From Pedobacter sp. Leaf216 (GTDB lineage: Bacteria; Bacteroidota; Bacteroidia; Sphingobacteriales; Sphingobacteriaceae): a DNA stretch of 64,000 bases. The stretch is from assembly GCF_001421515.1 (NCBI RefSeq), contig NZ_LMKM01000035.1:148943-212942 (forward strand). The letters run 5' to 3'. Positions 44,577-53,233 of this stretch are shown here, piece by piece (the first letter of the stretch is position 1; each line of letters starts with the position of its first letter). Under the pieces are notes generated by a model. The model was not told the origin of the DNA, searched no databases, and saw nothing but the letters and a program-made list of their open reading frames with translations. The position numbers and the translations under genes are program-made.

Positions 44577-45650
44577 TTAATTTGCTTTTGCTTGTTGTTC
44601 TTCAAATAGTTGCATGGCATCAATTAATGCATGTACACTGGTAATCGGTAAAGCATTATACATTGATGCTCGGAAACCGCCAACACTTCTGTGTCCTTTA
44701 ATACCCACTATACCTTGCTCTTCAGCATATTTCAAGAATGGTTTTTCTAATTCTGCATTTTCCATTACGAAACAGATATTCATTCTGGAACGGTTTTCAA
44801 CTGCGCAAGTTCCTTTAAATAATGGATTGCGATCAATTTCTCTGTAAAGTGCTTCTGCTTTCTGTTTATTTTCTTTTTCAATTTCAGCAACACCACCTTT
44901 AGATTTTAACCAGCGAAGATTTAACAAAGCCACATAAATTGAAAAAACAGGAGGTGTATTGTACATTGAATCATTATCAATATGAGATTGATAGTTCAAC
45001 ATTGAAGGAATTTTACGGTCAATTTTACCTAAAGCATCATTTTTAACAATAACGATAGTTAAACCCGCCGGACCTACATTTTTTTGTGCTCCTGCATAGA
45101 TTAAATCAAATTGGGAAACATCAATTACGCGGCTCATGATATCAGATGACATATCGCAAACAACAGGTACATCCGTTTTTGGTACTTCAAAAAGTTCAGT
45201 TCCATAAATGGTGTTATTCGAGGTATAGTGGAAATAAGCACTATCAGCCGGAATTTCGAAATCTTTTGGAATGAATGTGTAGTTTGCATCTTTTGAAGAA
45301 GCTACAACGTTTACATTGCCAACAAATTTAGCCTCTTTTAATGCTTTGGTTGCCCAAACACCAGAATCTAAGTAACTTGCTGTTTGTCCGTCTCCCAATA
45401 AATTCATTGGAACCATTGCAAACTGTAAACTTGCACCACCTTGTAAAAATAAAACGGAATAACCCGACGGCACATTTAATAATTCCTTTACCAACTTCTC
45501 AGCTTCAGCAACAACTGCCTCAAATTCGGTTGTTCTATGCGAAATTTCTAAAATTGATAATCCATCGTTAAAATCTAAAACAGCCTGAGCTGCTTGTTTA
45601 AACACTTCTTGAGGTAAAATACAAGGGCCTGCGCCAAAATTATGCTTCAT
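44577..45650 (-). CDS. serC: Phosphoserine aminotransferase
   Basis: 357 residues. Family motifs: MKHNFGAGPCILPQEV at the start, LFLQGGASLQFAMVP, and the PLP lysine region IYAGAQKNVGPAGLTIVI. The C-terminal stretch has GFRASMYNALPI. It makes 3-phosphoserine from 3-phosphohydroxypyruvate with glutamate, and may act in PLP synthesis. It is the first gene of the serC-serA pair. A TACATTTA element lies upstream on the minus strand near 45685 and could be the promoter. Confidence 0.97.
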   Translation of the reverse strand: MKHNFGAGPCILPQEVFKQAAQAVLDFNDGLSILEISHRTTEFEAVVAEAEKLVKELLNVPSGYSVLFLQGGASLQFAMVPMNLLGDGQTASYLDSGVWATKALKEAKFVGNVNVVASSKDANYTFIPKDFEIPADSAYFHYTSNNTIYGTELFEVPKTDVPVVCDMSSDIMSRVIDVSQFDLIYAGAQKNVGPAGLTIVIVKNDALGKIDRKIPSMLNYQSHIDNDSMYNTPPVFSIYVALLNLRWLKSKGGVAEIEKENKQKAEALYREIDRNPLFKGTCAVENRSRMNICFVMENAELEKPFLKYAEEQGIVGIKGHRSVGGFRASMYNALPITSVHALIDAMQLFEEQQAKAN

Positions 45651-45928
45651 CTTATTATATAATGTTTTATGGCCGTAAATGTAAAATTTTTAAAGCAGTT
45701 ATGCCTATAAAATCGTATCATAAAAAATTAAATTTTGTTAAAAAAAGCCCGGAATTCATAGGATTTATTGAAGTTTTTGCAATTAAAACGTTTAACTAGA
45801 AAACTTGCATTTCTTTTGATTTTTGAAAGGTTATAGCCCCGGCTTTATCGATTTACACATCCAAACTCATAGATTTTTCGGCCTGGATGGTTCGCAATAA
45901 AAGATCTTAAAAATTCAAAATCTAAAAA

Positions 45929-48355
45929 CTACGGCTTGTTCTTCAACTTCACGATCAGTTTTAAGTTAAACTGCCTGCCTGTTAAATAATTAGGAATTGC
46001 ATATTGTACGTTATCTACATCTTTTAGCCATAGATAAGAAACCGTATTGTCGATATTAAGCATATTAAAAACTTCAATAAACAGAATAACAGAGCTGAAA
46101 TTTTTATCTAAAAATTTAGGTTTATGCAATGCAGCATCATCCAGAAAATCTTTAGAAAAACCAATATCTACACGTTTATAAGATGGAATAAAAAATTTGT
46201 CCAAATATCTTGGGGTTTGCGATGGCCCAATGGGTAATCTTGAACCATAAAGTGCATTGAGGTGTACTTTATAGGTGGGACTATTCAATAACCTATCCTG
46301 AAAAAATATGGAAAAATTTAAACGCTGATCAGTTGGTCTTTTTAAATAACCCGGATAAATTGTTGTACCACTCTGAACATAGTTATCGCCGATAATATCC
46401 TCATTGGCATGCATTACCGACATTCTGAAATAAGATACCAGATCCTTAACAAACTCCCCTCCTATACTGAAATCTGCACCATAAGCATAACCTCTGGAAA
46501 CTTCGTTAGCCAGATATTTGATTCTTAAATTATCGATTTTATAAGGAATTAAACGATCAGAATATTTAAAATAAGCCTCAGATGTGAATTTTAACCGCGT
46601 ACCAAAAGCATCAAAAGCATATTCGTAACCCAAAGAGGTGTTGTAAGAACTTTGCGCTTTCTGATCGGTATTCAAAATTCCAGAAAAATCACGAATGGTG
46701 CGGTATGATGGTGGCTGTTTGTAAACGCCAGCTGAAAATCTTAATATTTTGTTGTTGGAGTTCGGCCTGTAGGCAATTAGCATCCTCGGACTGATTAATA
46801 ACTGCTTACTTAATGAACTGTAACTAGCACGAGCACCAAGCTGTAAATCAGCAGAATTTGAAAGGGAATAACTATCTTGTATATAAGCACTAAAGTTTTT
46901 AATGTCTAAATTATTTTGGACATTTATAACATTTTGCAATGTGATATTTTTTGAATTGTTTGGAAGAATAAAACCGGCAGAATCCGTATAGTTATATTCA
47001 TTCAACTGATCATTGTATTTGGAATTGTCAAATTTTAAACCCCAAGAAAAAACATGGTTGTCGAAATTCTGATCTACCTTAATTTCTGAAGCAAAAATCT
47101 TCGTATCAAGGCTATTTCTTCCATAGTTATAATAGCTGCCAAGACCTCTGTTTTTATTGATTACGCCAAAATTTTCTCCCGGAAAAGTATTGTCTATCTC
47201 GTCAAAAATATAAGTGCCGTTAATATCGAAACGCTCTCTCTCAATAGTATTGAAATAACTGTTAATAAACTTAATTACGAGGTTTGGTTTGGGCGAATAG
47301 GTAGCTGTAACCGCACTTCCCAGCGTTTGATAATCATCAATCTCCTGGCCAGTATAATCAACATTTAACCTTAGTGTAGTACTTAAAGTTCCGAACTGCG
47401 TTTCCCTGTTGGTGGGCACCAGCTTAAATTGGCCAAGATTAAAACTACCCAGGAAACTGATATTGAATTTTGAAGAAAAATCATATTGGTAAAGTAGTTG
47501 CGCATCGGCAAAATTTGGACTGTAACTGCCTTTCTCGTCTTGTTTGATTAATACGCTGGAATTGTTTTTATAGCGTAACCCAGCCAATAGAAAACTATTT
47601 TTAAATATTTTTTTGGTACTTAATGAAGTATTTAAGAGGCTTGTGCTGAAAATAGTTTGATTGCTATCCGGTTTGTCGTATTTAATATCTAAAATAGAAG
47701 AAAGTTTATCGCCATATTTTGCCTCAAAACCTCCGGCAGAGAATTTAGCTTTACTCACCAGATCTGAATTGATGAAACTTAATCCCTCCTGCTGCCCATT
47801 GCGGATCAAAACCGGCCGATTGATTTCTACATCATTGATGTAAATTAAGTTTTCGTCGAAATTACCACCTCTAACACTATATTGAGCACTTAATTCATTA
47901 TTTGTAGATACCCCGGGAAGCGTTTTGAGCATGGTTTCAAAATTGCCAGAAACCAAGGGCATTGCAGCAACATCAGCAATGTTAATCGTAGTAGTATTGC
48001 TTAACTGATTTTGTTTATTTGTAATATTTACTTGTTCTAGTTCGTTGATATTGGCTGTCAAATTTACTTGTTTGATAATTCTTGCCCCCGAACGTTCACT
48101 AAATTTTAATGTCTGCGGCTGATAGCCTAAGAGGGAATACTTAATGCTAAAATTTTTCGATTTGGAGTAAACCGTATAAACCCCGAATTCATCTGTTACA
48201 GTTGATTGTGCCTGCCCTAAAACAATTATCGTAACTTGTGCTAAGGGTAATTTTTCATCACTATAAACTATCCCCGAAACCCTAACTAATGGCTGAGCAA
48301 CAGCAAAACTGCAACCGGCAATTAATAGGAACAGGATTAGCCGAAATTTGAGCAT
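45929..48355 (-). CDS. TonB-dependent receptor with N-terminal carboxypeptidase-regulatory-like domain
   Basis: 808 residues. Signal peptide (LFLLIAGCSFAVAQP), then a CarboxypepD_reg-like domain (about 25-105, VSGIVYSDEKLPLAQVTIIV). The plug has GNFETMLKTLPGVSTNNE, SVRGGNFDENLIYINDVEI and GGFEAKYGDKLSSILDI, and the rest is a 22-strand-type barrel. Tonb-box and SusD partner are not visible, so it is not a SusC-type pair; it may import a siderophore, cobalamin or peptide-derived ligand. No neighbour indicates the ligand. It ends FNLKLIVKLKNKP. Confidence 0.92.
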   Translation of the reverse strand: MLKFRLILFLLIAGCSFAVAQPLVRVSGIVYSDEKLPLAQVTIIVLGQAQSTVTDEFGVYTVYSKSKNFSIKYSLLGYQPQTLKFSERSGARIIKQVNLTANINELEQVNITNKQNQLSNTTTINIADVAAMPLVSGNFETMLKTLPGVSTNNELSAQYSVRGGNFDENLIYINDVEINRPVLIRNGQQEGLSFINSDLVSKAKFSAGGFEAKYGDKLSSILDIKYDKPDSNQTIFSTSLLNTSLSTKKIFKNSFLLAGLRYKNNSSVLIKQDEKGSYSPNFADAQLLYQYDFSSKFNISFLGSFNLGQFKLVPTNRETQFGTLSTTLRLNVDYTGQEIDDYQTLGSAVTATYSPKPNLVIKFINSYFNTIERERFDINGTYIFDEIDNTFPGENFGVINKNRGLGSYYNYGRNSLDTKIFASEIKVDQNFDNHVFSWGLKFDNSKYNDQLNEYNYTDSAGFILPNNSKNITLQNVINVQNNLDIKNFSAYIQDSYSLSNSADLQLGARASYSSLSKQLLISPRMLIAYRPNSNNKILRFSAGVYKQPPSYRTIRDFSGILNTDQKAQSSYNTSLGYEYAFDAFGTRLKFTSEAYFKYSDRLIPYKIDNLRIKYLANEVSRGYAYGADFSIGGEFVKDLVSYFRMSVMHANEDIIGDNYVQSGTTIYPGYLKRPTDQRLNFSIFFQDRLLNSPTYKVHLNALYGSRLPIGPSQTPRYLDKFFIPSYKRVDIGFSKDFLDDAALHKPKFLDKNFSSVILFIEVFNMLNIDNTVSYLWLKDVDNVQYAIPNYLTGRQFNLKLIVKLKNKP

Positions 48356-48499
48356 GGATTACGCGTAGAGATTTGGTTAATTAGCTACAGATAAACACAG
48401 ATAAACACAATTATTTTACTCAAAATATAGTAAAAGATTAATTTGAACCAAAATAAATGGCTTAAAGCATGCTTTAGCACTAATATCTGTGTTTAAAAT

Positions 48500-49171
48500 T
48501 TATGCGTTTAGGCTTGTGGTAGTTAAGCTTTTCATTTTAGAAATGGTTTCCGTTGGATTTTCTGTCGCGAAAATTGCATTTCCAGCTACAAAAGCGTTAG
48601 CACCTGCGGATACTAATGTAGCAATATTTTGTAAACCAACACCACCATCAACCTCGATAATTAAGTTTTCGTTTACGCCTTGAATCAATGCTTTTAAATC
48701 CTTTATTTTTTTGTAAGTATTGTGGATGAATGCCTGGCCACCAAAACCCGGATTAACTGACATAATCAGTACCAGGTCTAAATCTTCAATAACATCCTGG
48801 AGTAAAGTTACCGGAGTATGCGGATTTAGTGCTACACCCGCTTTGCATCCAGTTGCTTTGATTAACTGGATAGTTCTGTGCAGATGAGTACAAGCCTCGT
48901 AATGCACGGTAATCCTATCCGCTCCTGCTTTGGCAAATTCCTCTACGTATTTATCTGGCTCAACAATCATTAAATGAACATCCAGCGGTTTAATAGCATG
49001 TTTTTTTACTGCGGCCATTATAGGGAAACCGAAGGATATATTGGGAACAAAAACACCATCCATCACATCAACATGAAACCAATCGGCATCACTATGATTA
49101 ATTATTTCAATATCGCGTTGTAAATTGCCGAAATCGGCAGAAAGTATGGATGGGGCAATGATGTATTTCAT
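48500..49171 (-). CDS. rpe: Ribulose-phosphate 3-epimerase
   Basis: 223 residues, standard length. TIM-barrel motifs: IIAPSILSADFGNL, WFHVDVMDGVFVPNISFG, DVHLMIVEPD, VLIMSVNPGFGGQAF and IEVDGGVG with the catalytic aspartates and histidines in place. It interconverts ribulose 5-phosphate and xylulose 5-phosphate in the pentose phosphate path. The gene is alone, in the same direction as pnp upstream of it but separated by a repeat-bearing spacer and a terminator. Confidence 0.97.
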   Translation of the reverse strand: MKYIIAPSILSADFGNLQRDIEIINHSDADWFHVDVMDGVFVPNISFGFPIMAAVKKHAIKPLDVHLMIVEPDKYVEEFAKAGADRITVHYEACTHLHRTIQLIKATGCKAGVALNPHTPVTLLQDVIEDLDLVLIMSVNPGFGGQAFIHNTYKKIKDLKALIQGVNENLIIEVDGGVGLQNIATLVSAGANAFVAGNAIFATENPTETISKMKSLTTTSLNA

Positions 49172-49214
49172 TTAATGATCTCTTAGTATTAAAGTAACAT
49201 TTTAAAACGACCGT

Positions 49215-49370
49215 CACCCTGAATTCATTTCAGGGACTTATGATTGGGTAAGATGCTGAAATAAATCCGATAGCTATCAAATCAGCATAACAGTATGTTG
49301 CAAGTTACAAAAGAACTGTGAAAATTTTTAAATTAGAAACAAAGATGCTGAAATAAATTCAGCTGAAGTA
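49215..49370. repeat. Dispersed palindromic intergenic repeat, decayed copies
   Basis: CACCCTGAATTCATTTCAGGG at 49215-49235 is followed by GATGCTGAAATAAATCCG and later GATGCTGAAATAAATTCAGC near 49344. This is the same class as 3507-3566 and fills most of the gap between rpe and pnp. Confidence 0.5.
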
Positions 49371-49395
49371 CGCAAATTAATTCCATTTATAAAAT

Positions 49396-49426
49396 AAAAA
49401 ACCCTTCCAGTAAAACTGAAAGGGTT
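49396..49426 (-). terminator. Terminator of pnp
   Basis: On the minus strand AAACCCTTTCAG pairs with CTGGAAGGGTTT, followed by TTTTAT. Confidence 0.8.
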
Positions 49427-49467
49427 TGCTATATCTCCCGACTTCGGAGTTCCTAATCCGGTCTGTT

Positions 49468-51603
49468 TTATGCTTGCGGAGCAGCTGGTTTTTCTGGTCT
49501 TGGCAATAAAACTTTGCGCGAAAGTTTCATTTTACCTTGTTTATCGATGTCTAATAATTTAACCTCGATTTTATCACCTTCTTTTAACACACCATCCATA
49601 GTCTCTAAACGTTCCCATGAAATTTCAGAGATGTGTAATAAACCATCTTTACCTGGCATAACTTCAACAAATGCGCCAAATGGCATAATTGATTTTACCT
49701 TACCTTGGTAAACTTCACCAATTTCTGGCTTAGCTACGATGTTACGGATACGGGTAACTGCTGCATCAATAGCTGCTTTATTATCAGCAAATACTTCTAC
49801 AATACCTTTGCCCTCAACTTCTTCAATAGAGATTGAAGCACCGGTTTCGCGTTGCATTTCCTGAATAATTTTACCTCCAGGGCCGATAATTGCACCAATA
49901 AATTCTTTCTCAATAGTTAAAGAAACAATACGTGGAGCATGCGGTTTGTAATCCTCATTAGGTGAACTGATCGTTTTCTTCATCTCGTTTAAGATGTGTA
50001 AACGACCTTCTTTGGCTTGTAACAAAGCTTTTGTTAAAACTTCGTAAGATAAACCATTGATTTTTAAGTCCATTTGACAAGCAACAATACCGTGTTCAGT
50101 ACCAGTTACTTTAAAGTCCATATCACCCAAGTGATCTTCATCACCTAAAATATCAGATAGAATTGCATATTTACCAGTTTTCTCATCAGTAATTAAACCC
50201 ATTGCAATCCCAGAAACTGGAGATTTGATTTTAATACCTGCATCCATAAGTGCCAATGTACCAGCACAAACTGTTGCCATTGATGATGAACCGTTTGATT
50301 CCAAAATATCAGAAACGATACGGATTGTATATGGATTTGCTTCGCCCTGAGGCAATACTTTCTTAAGTGAACGTTGCGCTAAAGCACCGTGGCCAATTTC
50401 GCGACGGCCAGCACCTCTGTTTGGTCTAACCTCACCAGTTGAGAAACCAGGGAAATTATAGTGCAATAAGAATTTATTGTAACCATTAAAGAAAGCACCA
50501 TCAATCATTTGCTCATCATCTTTGCTACCTAAAGTAACTGATGTTAATGATTGTGTTTCGCCACGTGTAAATACAGCCGAACCGTGAGCAGCAGGTAAAT
50601 AACCAACTTCACTCCAGATCGGACGGATTTCAGTTGTTTTACGACCATCTAAACGGATACCTTCATCTAACAATAAGTTTCTGATGGCATCGTATTGAAC
50701 ATCATGGTAATAATGTTTAGCCATTGCTTTGGTTAAATCTGCAGTATCTTCTGGCATTGCCTCGAAGAATTCGTTAATAATTGCAGTAAAACCTTCTTTA
50801 CGAACATCTTTATTGCCACCAGCTTTAGCTACAGCATAAACTTTATCATAAGTATCAGCATAAACTTTAGCTTTCAAATCAGCATCGTGGTCTTCGTGGT
50901 TATATTCACGTTTAACGGTTTTGCCTGTAGCTTCAGTTAATTCAACCTGAATAGCACATTGAACTTTAATTGCATCGTGTGCAAATTTTAAAGCCTCAAC
51001 CATTTCATCTTCCTGAATTTCATCACACTCACCTTCAACCATGCCTATATCATTTGCTGATCCGGCAACCATGAACTCTAAAGTTGCACGCTCTAATTGG
51101 CTAGCTAATGGATTGATTACCAATTTGCCATCAATTTTTGCAACACGTACTTCTGAAATCGGACCGTTGAAAGGAATATCAGATACTGATAATGCAGCTG
51201 AAGCTGCTAAACCTGCCAAACAATCTGGCATAATATCTTTATCAGCAGAGATTAAAGAAATCATCACCTGTGTATCAGAGTGATAATCACTTGGAAACAT
51301 TGGACGTAAAGCTCTATCTACCAAACGTGAAATTAATACTTCGTAATCAGATAATCTAGCTTCACGACGTAAAAAGCCACCTGGAATACGGCCAGTAGCC
51401 GCATATTTTTCCTGATAATCAACCGATAATGGTAAAAAATCAGTACCTGGTTTAGCACCAACAGTTGAAACTACAGTTGCAAGCAACATCGTATCACCCA
51501 TTTTTACTACAACCGAACCATCAGCCTGTTTAGCCAATTTACCAGTTTCAATTTCTACAATTCTGCCATCGCCCAAATCGAACGATTTTTTTATTACATT
51601 CAT
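49468..51603 (-). CDS. pnp: Polyribonucleotide nucleotidyltransferase
   Basis: 711 residues: two RNase PH domains, a KH domain (about 555-615, SLTIEKEFIGAIIGPGGKII) and an S1 domain (about 625-695, GEVYQGKVKSIMPFGAFVEV). The second RNase PH domain has IGHGALAQRSLKKVLP. It degrades RNA from the 3' end using phosphate and can add tails. It is downstream of rpsO, as in many bacteria, with a hairpin between, so some cotranscription is possible. The tail ends with a short Pro/Ala/Lys sequence (RPEKPAAPQA). Confidence 0.98.
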   Translation of the reverse strand: MNVIKKSFDLGDGRIVEIETGKLAKQADGSVVVKMGDTMLLATVVSTVGAKPGTDFLPLSVDYQEKYAATGRIPGGFLRREARLSDYEVLISRLVDRALRPMFPSDYHSDTQVMISLISADKDIMPDCLAGLAASAALSVSDIPFNGPISEVRVAKIDGKLVINPLASQLERATLEFMVAGSANDIGMVEGECDEIQEDEMVEALKFAHDAIKVQCAIQVELTEATGKTVKREYNHEDHDADLKAKVYADTYDKVYAVAKAGGNKDVRKEGFTAIINEFFEAMPEDTADLTKAMAKHYYHDVQYDAIRNLLLDEGIRLDGRKTTEIRPIWSEVGYLPAAHGSAVFTRGETQSLTSVTLGSKDDEQMIDGAFFNGYNKFLLHYNFPGFSTGEVRPNRGAGRREIGHGALAQRSLKKVLPQGEANPYTIRIVSDILESNGSSSMATVCAGTLALMDAGIKIKSPVSGIAMGLITDEKTGKYAILSDILGDEDHLGDMDFKVTGTEHGIVACQMDLKINGLSYEVLTKALLQAKEGRLHILNEMKKTISSPNEDYKPHAPRIVSLTIEKEFIGAIIGPGGKIIQEMQRETGASISIEEVEGKGIVEVFADNKAAIDAAVTRIRNIVAKPEIGEVYQGKVKSIMPFGAFVEVMPGKDGLLHISEISWERLETMDGVLKEGDKIEVKLLDIDKQGKMKLSRKVLLPRPEKPAAPQA

Positions 51604-51734
51604 TTAATTAGAATTATGGTGTGTTTTCCTCTTTCTACACACCGTTGTTTATATATGTTTTGTTTTTGCAAACGAAGATAGTATTAAAAAAGCCTATCTA
51701 TAATAAAACCCGTTAAAAAAATTAACAGGGAATT

Positions 51735-51763
51735 AAAAAGCCATTCCCTGAAGAATGGCTTTT
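51735..51763 (-). terminator. Terminator or attenuator between rpsO and pnp
   Basis: On the minus strand AAAAGCCATTC pairs with GAATGGCTTTT, followed by TTAATT. A second hairpin (CCtGTTAA/TTAACGGG arms) lies directly after it at 51708-51730. Confidence 0.75.
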
Positions 51764-51779
51764 AGTGATAAACTTGCGC

Positions 51780-52064
51780 TTATTTTTGTTTGATGATATC
51801 ACGAAGCGATAAAGCTTTGATGATAGCACGATAGCGCTCAATATCTTTTTTGTATAAGTATGCCAAAATACCGCGGCGTTTACCTACCAATTTTTGAAGT
51901 GACAACTGAGTAGAGAAATCTTTACGATTTTTCTTTAAGTGTTCTGTTAAGTGCGCAATACGGTATGTAAATAACGCTACTTGACCTTCTGCAGAACCCG
52001 TGTTGGTTTCTACCTCGCCGTGCTCTTTGAAGATTACAGCTTTTTTCTCTGGACTTAAATACAT
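51780..52064 (-). CDS. rpsO: 30S ribosomal protein S15
   Basis: 94 residues with the S15 pattern: a start helix (SPEKKAVIFKEHG), NTGSAEGQVALFTYRIAHL, the RNA-binding HLKKNRKDFSTQLSLQKLVG and a closing RRGILAYLYKKDIERY. It binds the central domain of 16S rRNA early in assembly. The gene has a good TTG-N20-TATCTTTG promoter and is followed by a terminator hairpin before pnp. Confidence 0.98.
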   Translation of the reverse strand: MYLSPEKKAVIFKEHGEVETNTGSAEGQVALFTYRIAHLTEHLKKNRKDFSTQLSLQKLVGKRRGILAYLYKKDIERYRAIIKALSLRDIIKQK

Positions 52065-52107
52065 TCTTGAATAATATTAAAGCAATAAAAATTAATTAAT
52101 TGTGGCG

Positions 52108-52138
52108 CAAAGATAAGGCAATTTTTAATTATAAGCAA
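52108..52138 (-). promoter_or_regulatory. Promoter of rpsO
   Basis: On the minus strand TTG (52138-52136), 20 bases, TATCTTTG (52115-52108). This is the best fit to the Bacteroidota consensus in the window. The leader to the ATG is about 40 bases. Confidence 0.65.
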
Positions 52139-52142
52139 GTGT

Positions 52143-52440
52143 TTAATTAACGATAAAATTAACGACATCAAATTGCTGAAATGTTTCCAATAACAAGAGC
52201 ATTTCCGGATTGTCCTTTATCGAACGACATATAAAAATTATATGTTTGGTTTGCGGATTATAATATCCTTTCCTTGTGGAAATTTTAATGGTCTGCCGCC
52301 GTTCATGGCAACAGAAATGTGGTTAAGTTGAAAACGCAAAAGAAGCGTTGCTCAGGGGTACCGCTCAAATAAATACTATCACGCTCTTCAATGATTGTTT
52401 CGCGCGGAATTGTAATATCATATAAAGTGAGCTTTCCCAT
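52143..52440 (-). pseudogene. Frameshifted small gene (about 99 residues)
   Basis: From the ATG at 52440 the minus strand reads MGKLTLYDITIPRETIIEER... to a stop at 52303. The next frame, open from 52322, continues with natural-looking sequence ending LLLLETFQQFDVVNFIVN and a stop at 52143. The length of 298 bases indicates one frame change between 52303 and 52325. Together they would give a small cytoplasmic protein with no signal peptide. I do not recognise it. It may be a pseudogene or a sequencing error in an intact gene. Confidence 0.5.
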
Positions 52441-52514
52441 TTCATATCGAAAATACGAAAAATAGATGATATATCTTTACATCAATACATCTTTATATAA
52501 AGCCATCAAAAGCT

Positions 52515-52522
52515 TACTTTTG
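52515..52522 (+). promoter_or_regulatory. Predicted -7 element for the thioesterase gene
   Basis: TACTTTTG fits TAnnTTTG and lies 19 bases before the TTG start. Confidence 0.5.
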
Positions 52523-52541
52523 CAAAAAAAGACATTTACCC

Positions 52542-52961
52542 TTGGAAAAAAATCAATACAGTATTTTCGAAAGCGAATTACGTGTCCGCCCGGACGATAT
52601 CGATATGTTTAATCATGTACATAATAGCAAATACCTGGATTATGTACTGGCTGCACGTTACGAACAAATGGAAAAGTTTTATGGCATGCCTTGGGAATAT
52701 TTTACTAAACAAGGCTTAGGCTGGGTAGTAAGTCGTGTCGATATTAACTTTAAACGACCACTTCTGATGAACGATTTAATGCTAATCAGGACCGGAATTT
52801 TAACAATGAATGATAAAGGTTGCGCTGTTCAATTCGAAATTATTAACCAAAAAACAGGCAAAGTGGCATCTGATGGTATTTTTGATTATGTTTTAATTGA
52901 TTTGAATACAGGCCGTGGAACAAAGGTTTCAGAGGAAATGATTAAAGCCTACAGTATTTAA
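52542..52961 (+). CDS. Acyl-CoA thioesterase of the hotdog fold (4HBT type)
   Basis: 139 residues beginning with a TTG codon. No in-frame ATG occurs before residue 22, and the hotdog fold starts well before that (FESELRVRPDDIDMFNHVHN), so TTG is accepted. Motifs are DIDMFNHVHNSKYLDYV, with the catalytic Asp/His region of FadM/YbgC-like enzymes, and SRVDINFKRPLL. It hydrolyses acyl-CoA or acyl-ACP thioesters; the substrate is not determined. It is a single gene between the frameshifted gene and the MATE gene. Confidence 0.9.
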   Translation: MEKNQYSIFESELRVRPDDIDMFNHVHNSKYLDYVLAARYEQMEKFYGMPWEYFTKQGLGWVVSRVDINFKRPLLMNDLMLIRTGILTMNDKGCAVQFEIINQKTGKVASDGIFDYVLIDLNTGRGTKVSEEMIKAYSI

Positions 52962-53059
52962 TACTCATTAAGCAGATTATAATTCTGAGGATTCTGTGTT
53001 TCTGTGGCAAAAAGAAGTCGCAAAATTTAATCACTCCCTTGAAAATTAGTCATGAAAAC

Positions 53060-53088
53060 TTGACAATTCAAAATTTTAGCTATCTTTG
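53060..53088 (+). promoter_or_regulatory. Promoter upstream of the MATE leader peptide
   Basis: TTGACA at 53060-53065, 15 bases, TATCTTTG (53081-53088). The predicted start of transcription is about 16 bases before the leader ORF and about 140 before the MATE gene. Confidence 0.6.
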
Positions 53089-53110
53089 TTGAATCAAAAA
53101 GACCAGAGCC

Positions 53111-53143
53111 ATGATAGTATCTGCAATCCGTTTGAGGTTCTAA
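53111..53143 (+). CDS. Leader peptide ORF (MIVSAIRLRF) upstream of the MATE exporter
   Basis: Ten codons plus TAA: MIVSAIRLRF. The Arg-Leu-Arg (+X+) near the end is the motif that, in ErmDL-type leaders, makes macrolide-bound ribosomes stall. The ORF is placed between a good promoter and the MATE gene, with RNA hairpins overlapping its last codons. Translation and stalling are inferred. Confidence 0.55.
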   Translation: MIVSAIRLRF

Positions 53144-53205
53144 ATAACCGAGGATTCCCTCCCATTTCAATTTTAAGTATGTGCGCCTAATGCGTATCAT
53201 CGGTT
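53125..53205 (+). promoter_or_regulatory. Candidate attenuator with mutually exclusive hairpins
   Basis: Fold 1: AATCC (53125-53129) with GGATT (53152-53156) and, inside, GGTT (53136-53139) with AACC (53146-53149). Fold 2: AACCGA (53146-53151) with TCGGTT (53200-53205), extended by GAT/ATC after one mismatch and followed by TTTA. Both need the same AACC. A further weak hairpin lies in the loop at about 53180-53198. Confidence 0.45.
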
Positions 53206-53233
53206 TTATACATTATACTTTATTATATATTAT

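Noticed and set aside
45651..45928. A gene in the gap between serC and the TonB receptor
   Set aside because: All six frames are broken and only AT-rich sequence with the serC promoter side is seen.
48387..48408. Short tandem repeat ACAGATAAAC x2
   Set aside because: Two units only; too little to call a functional repeat.
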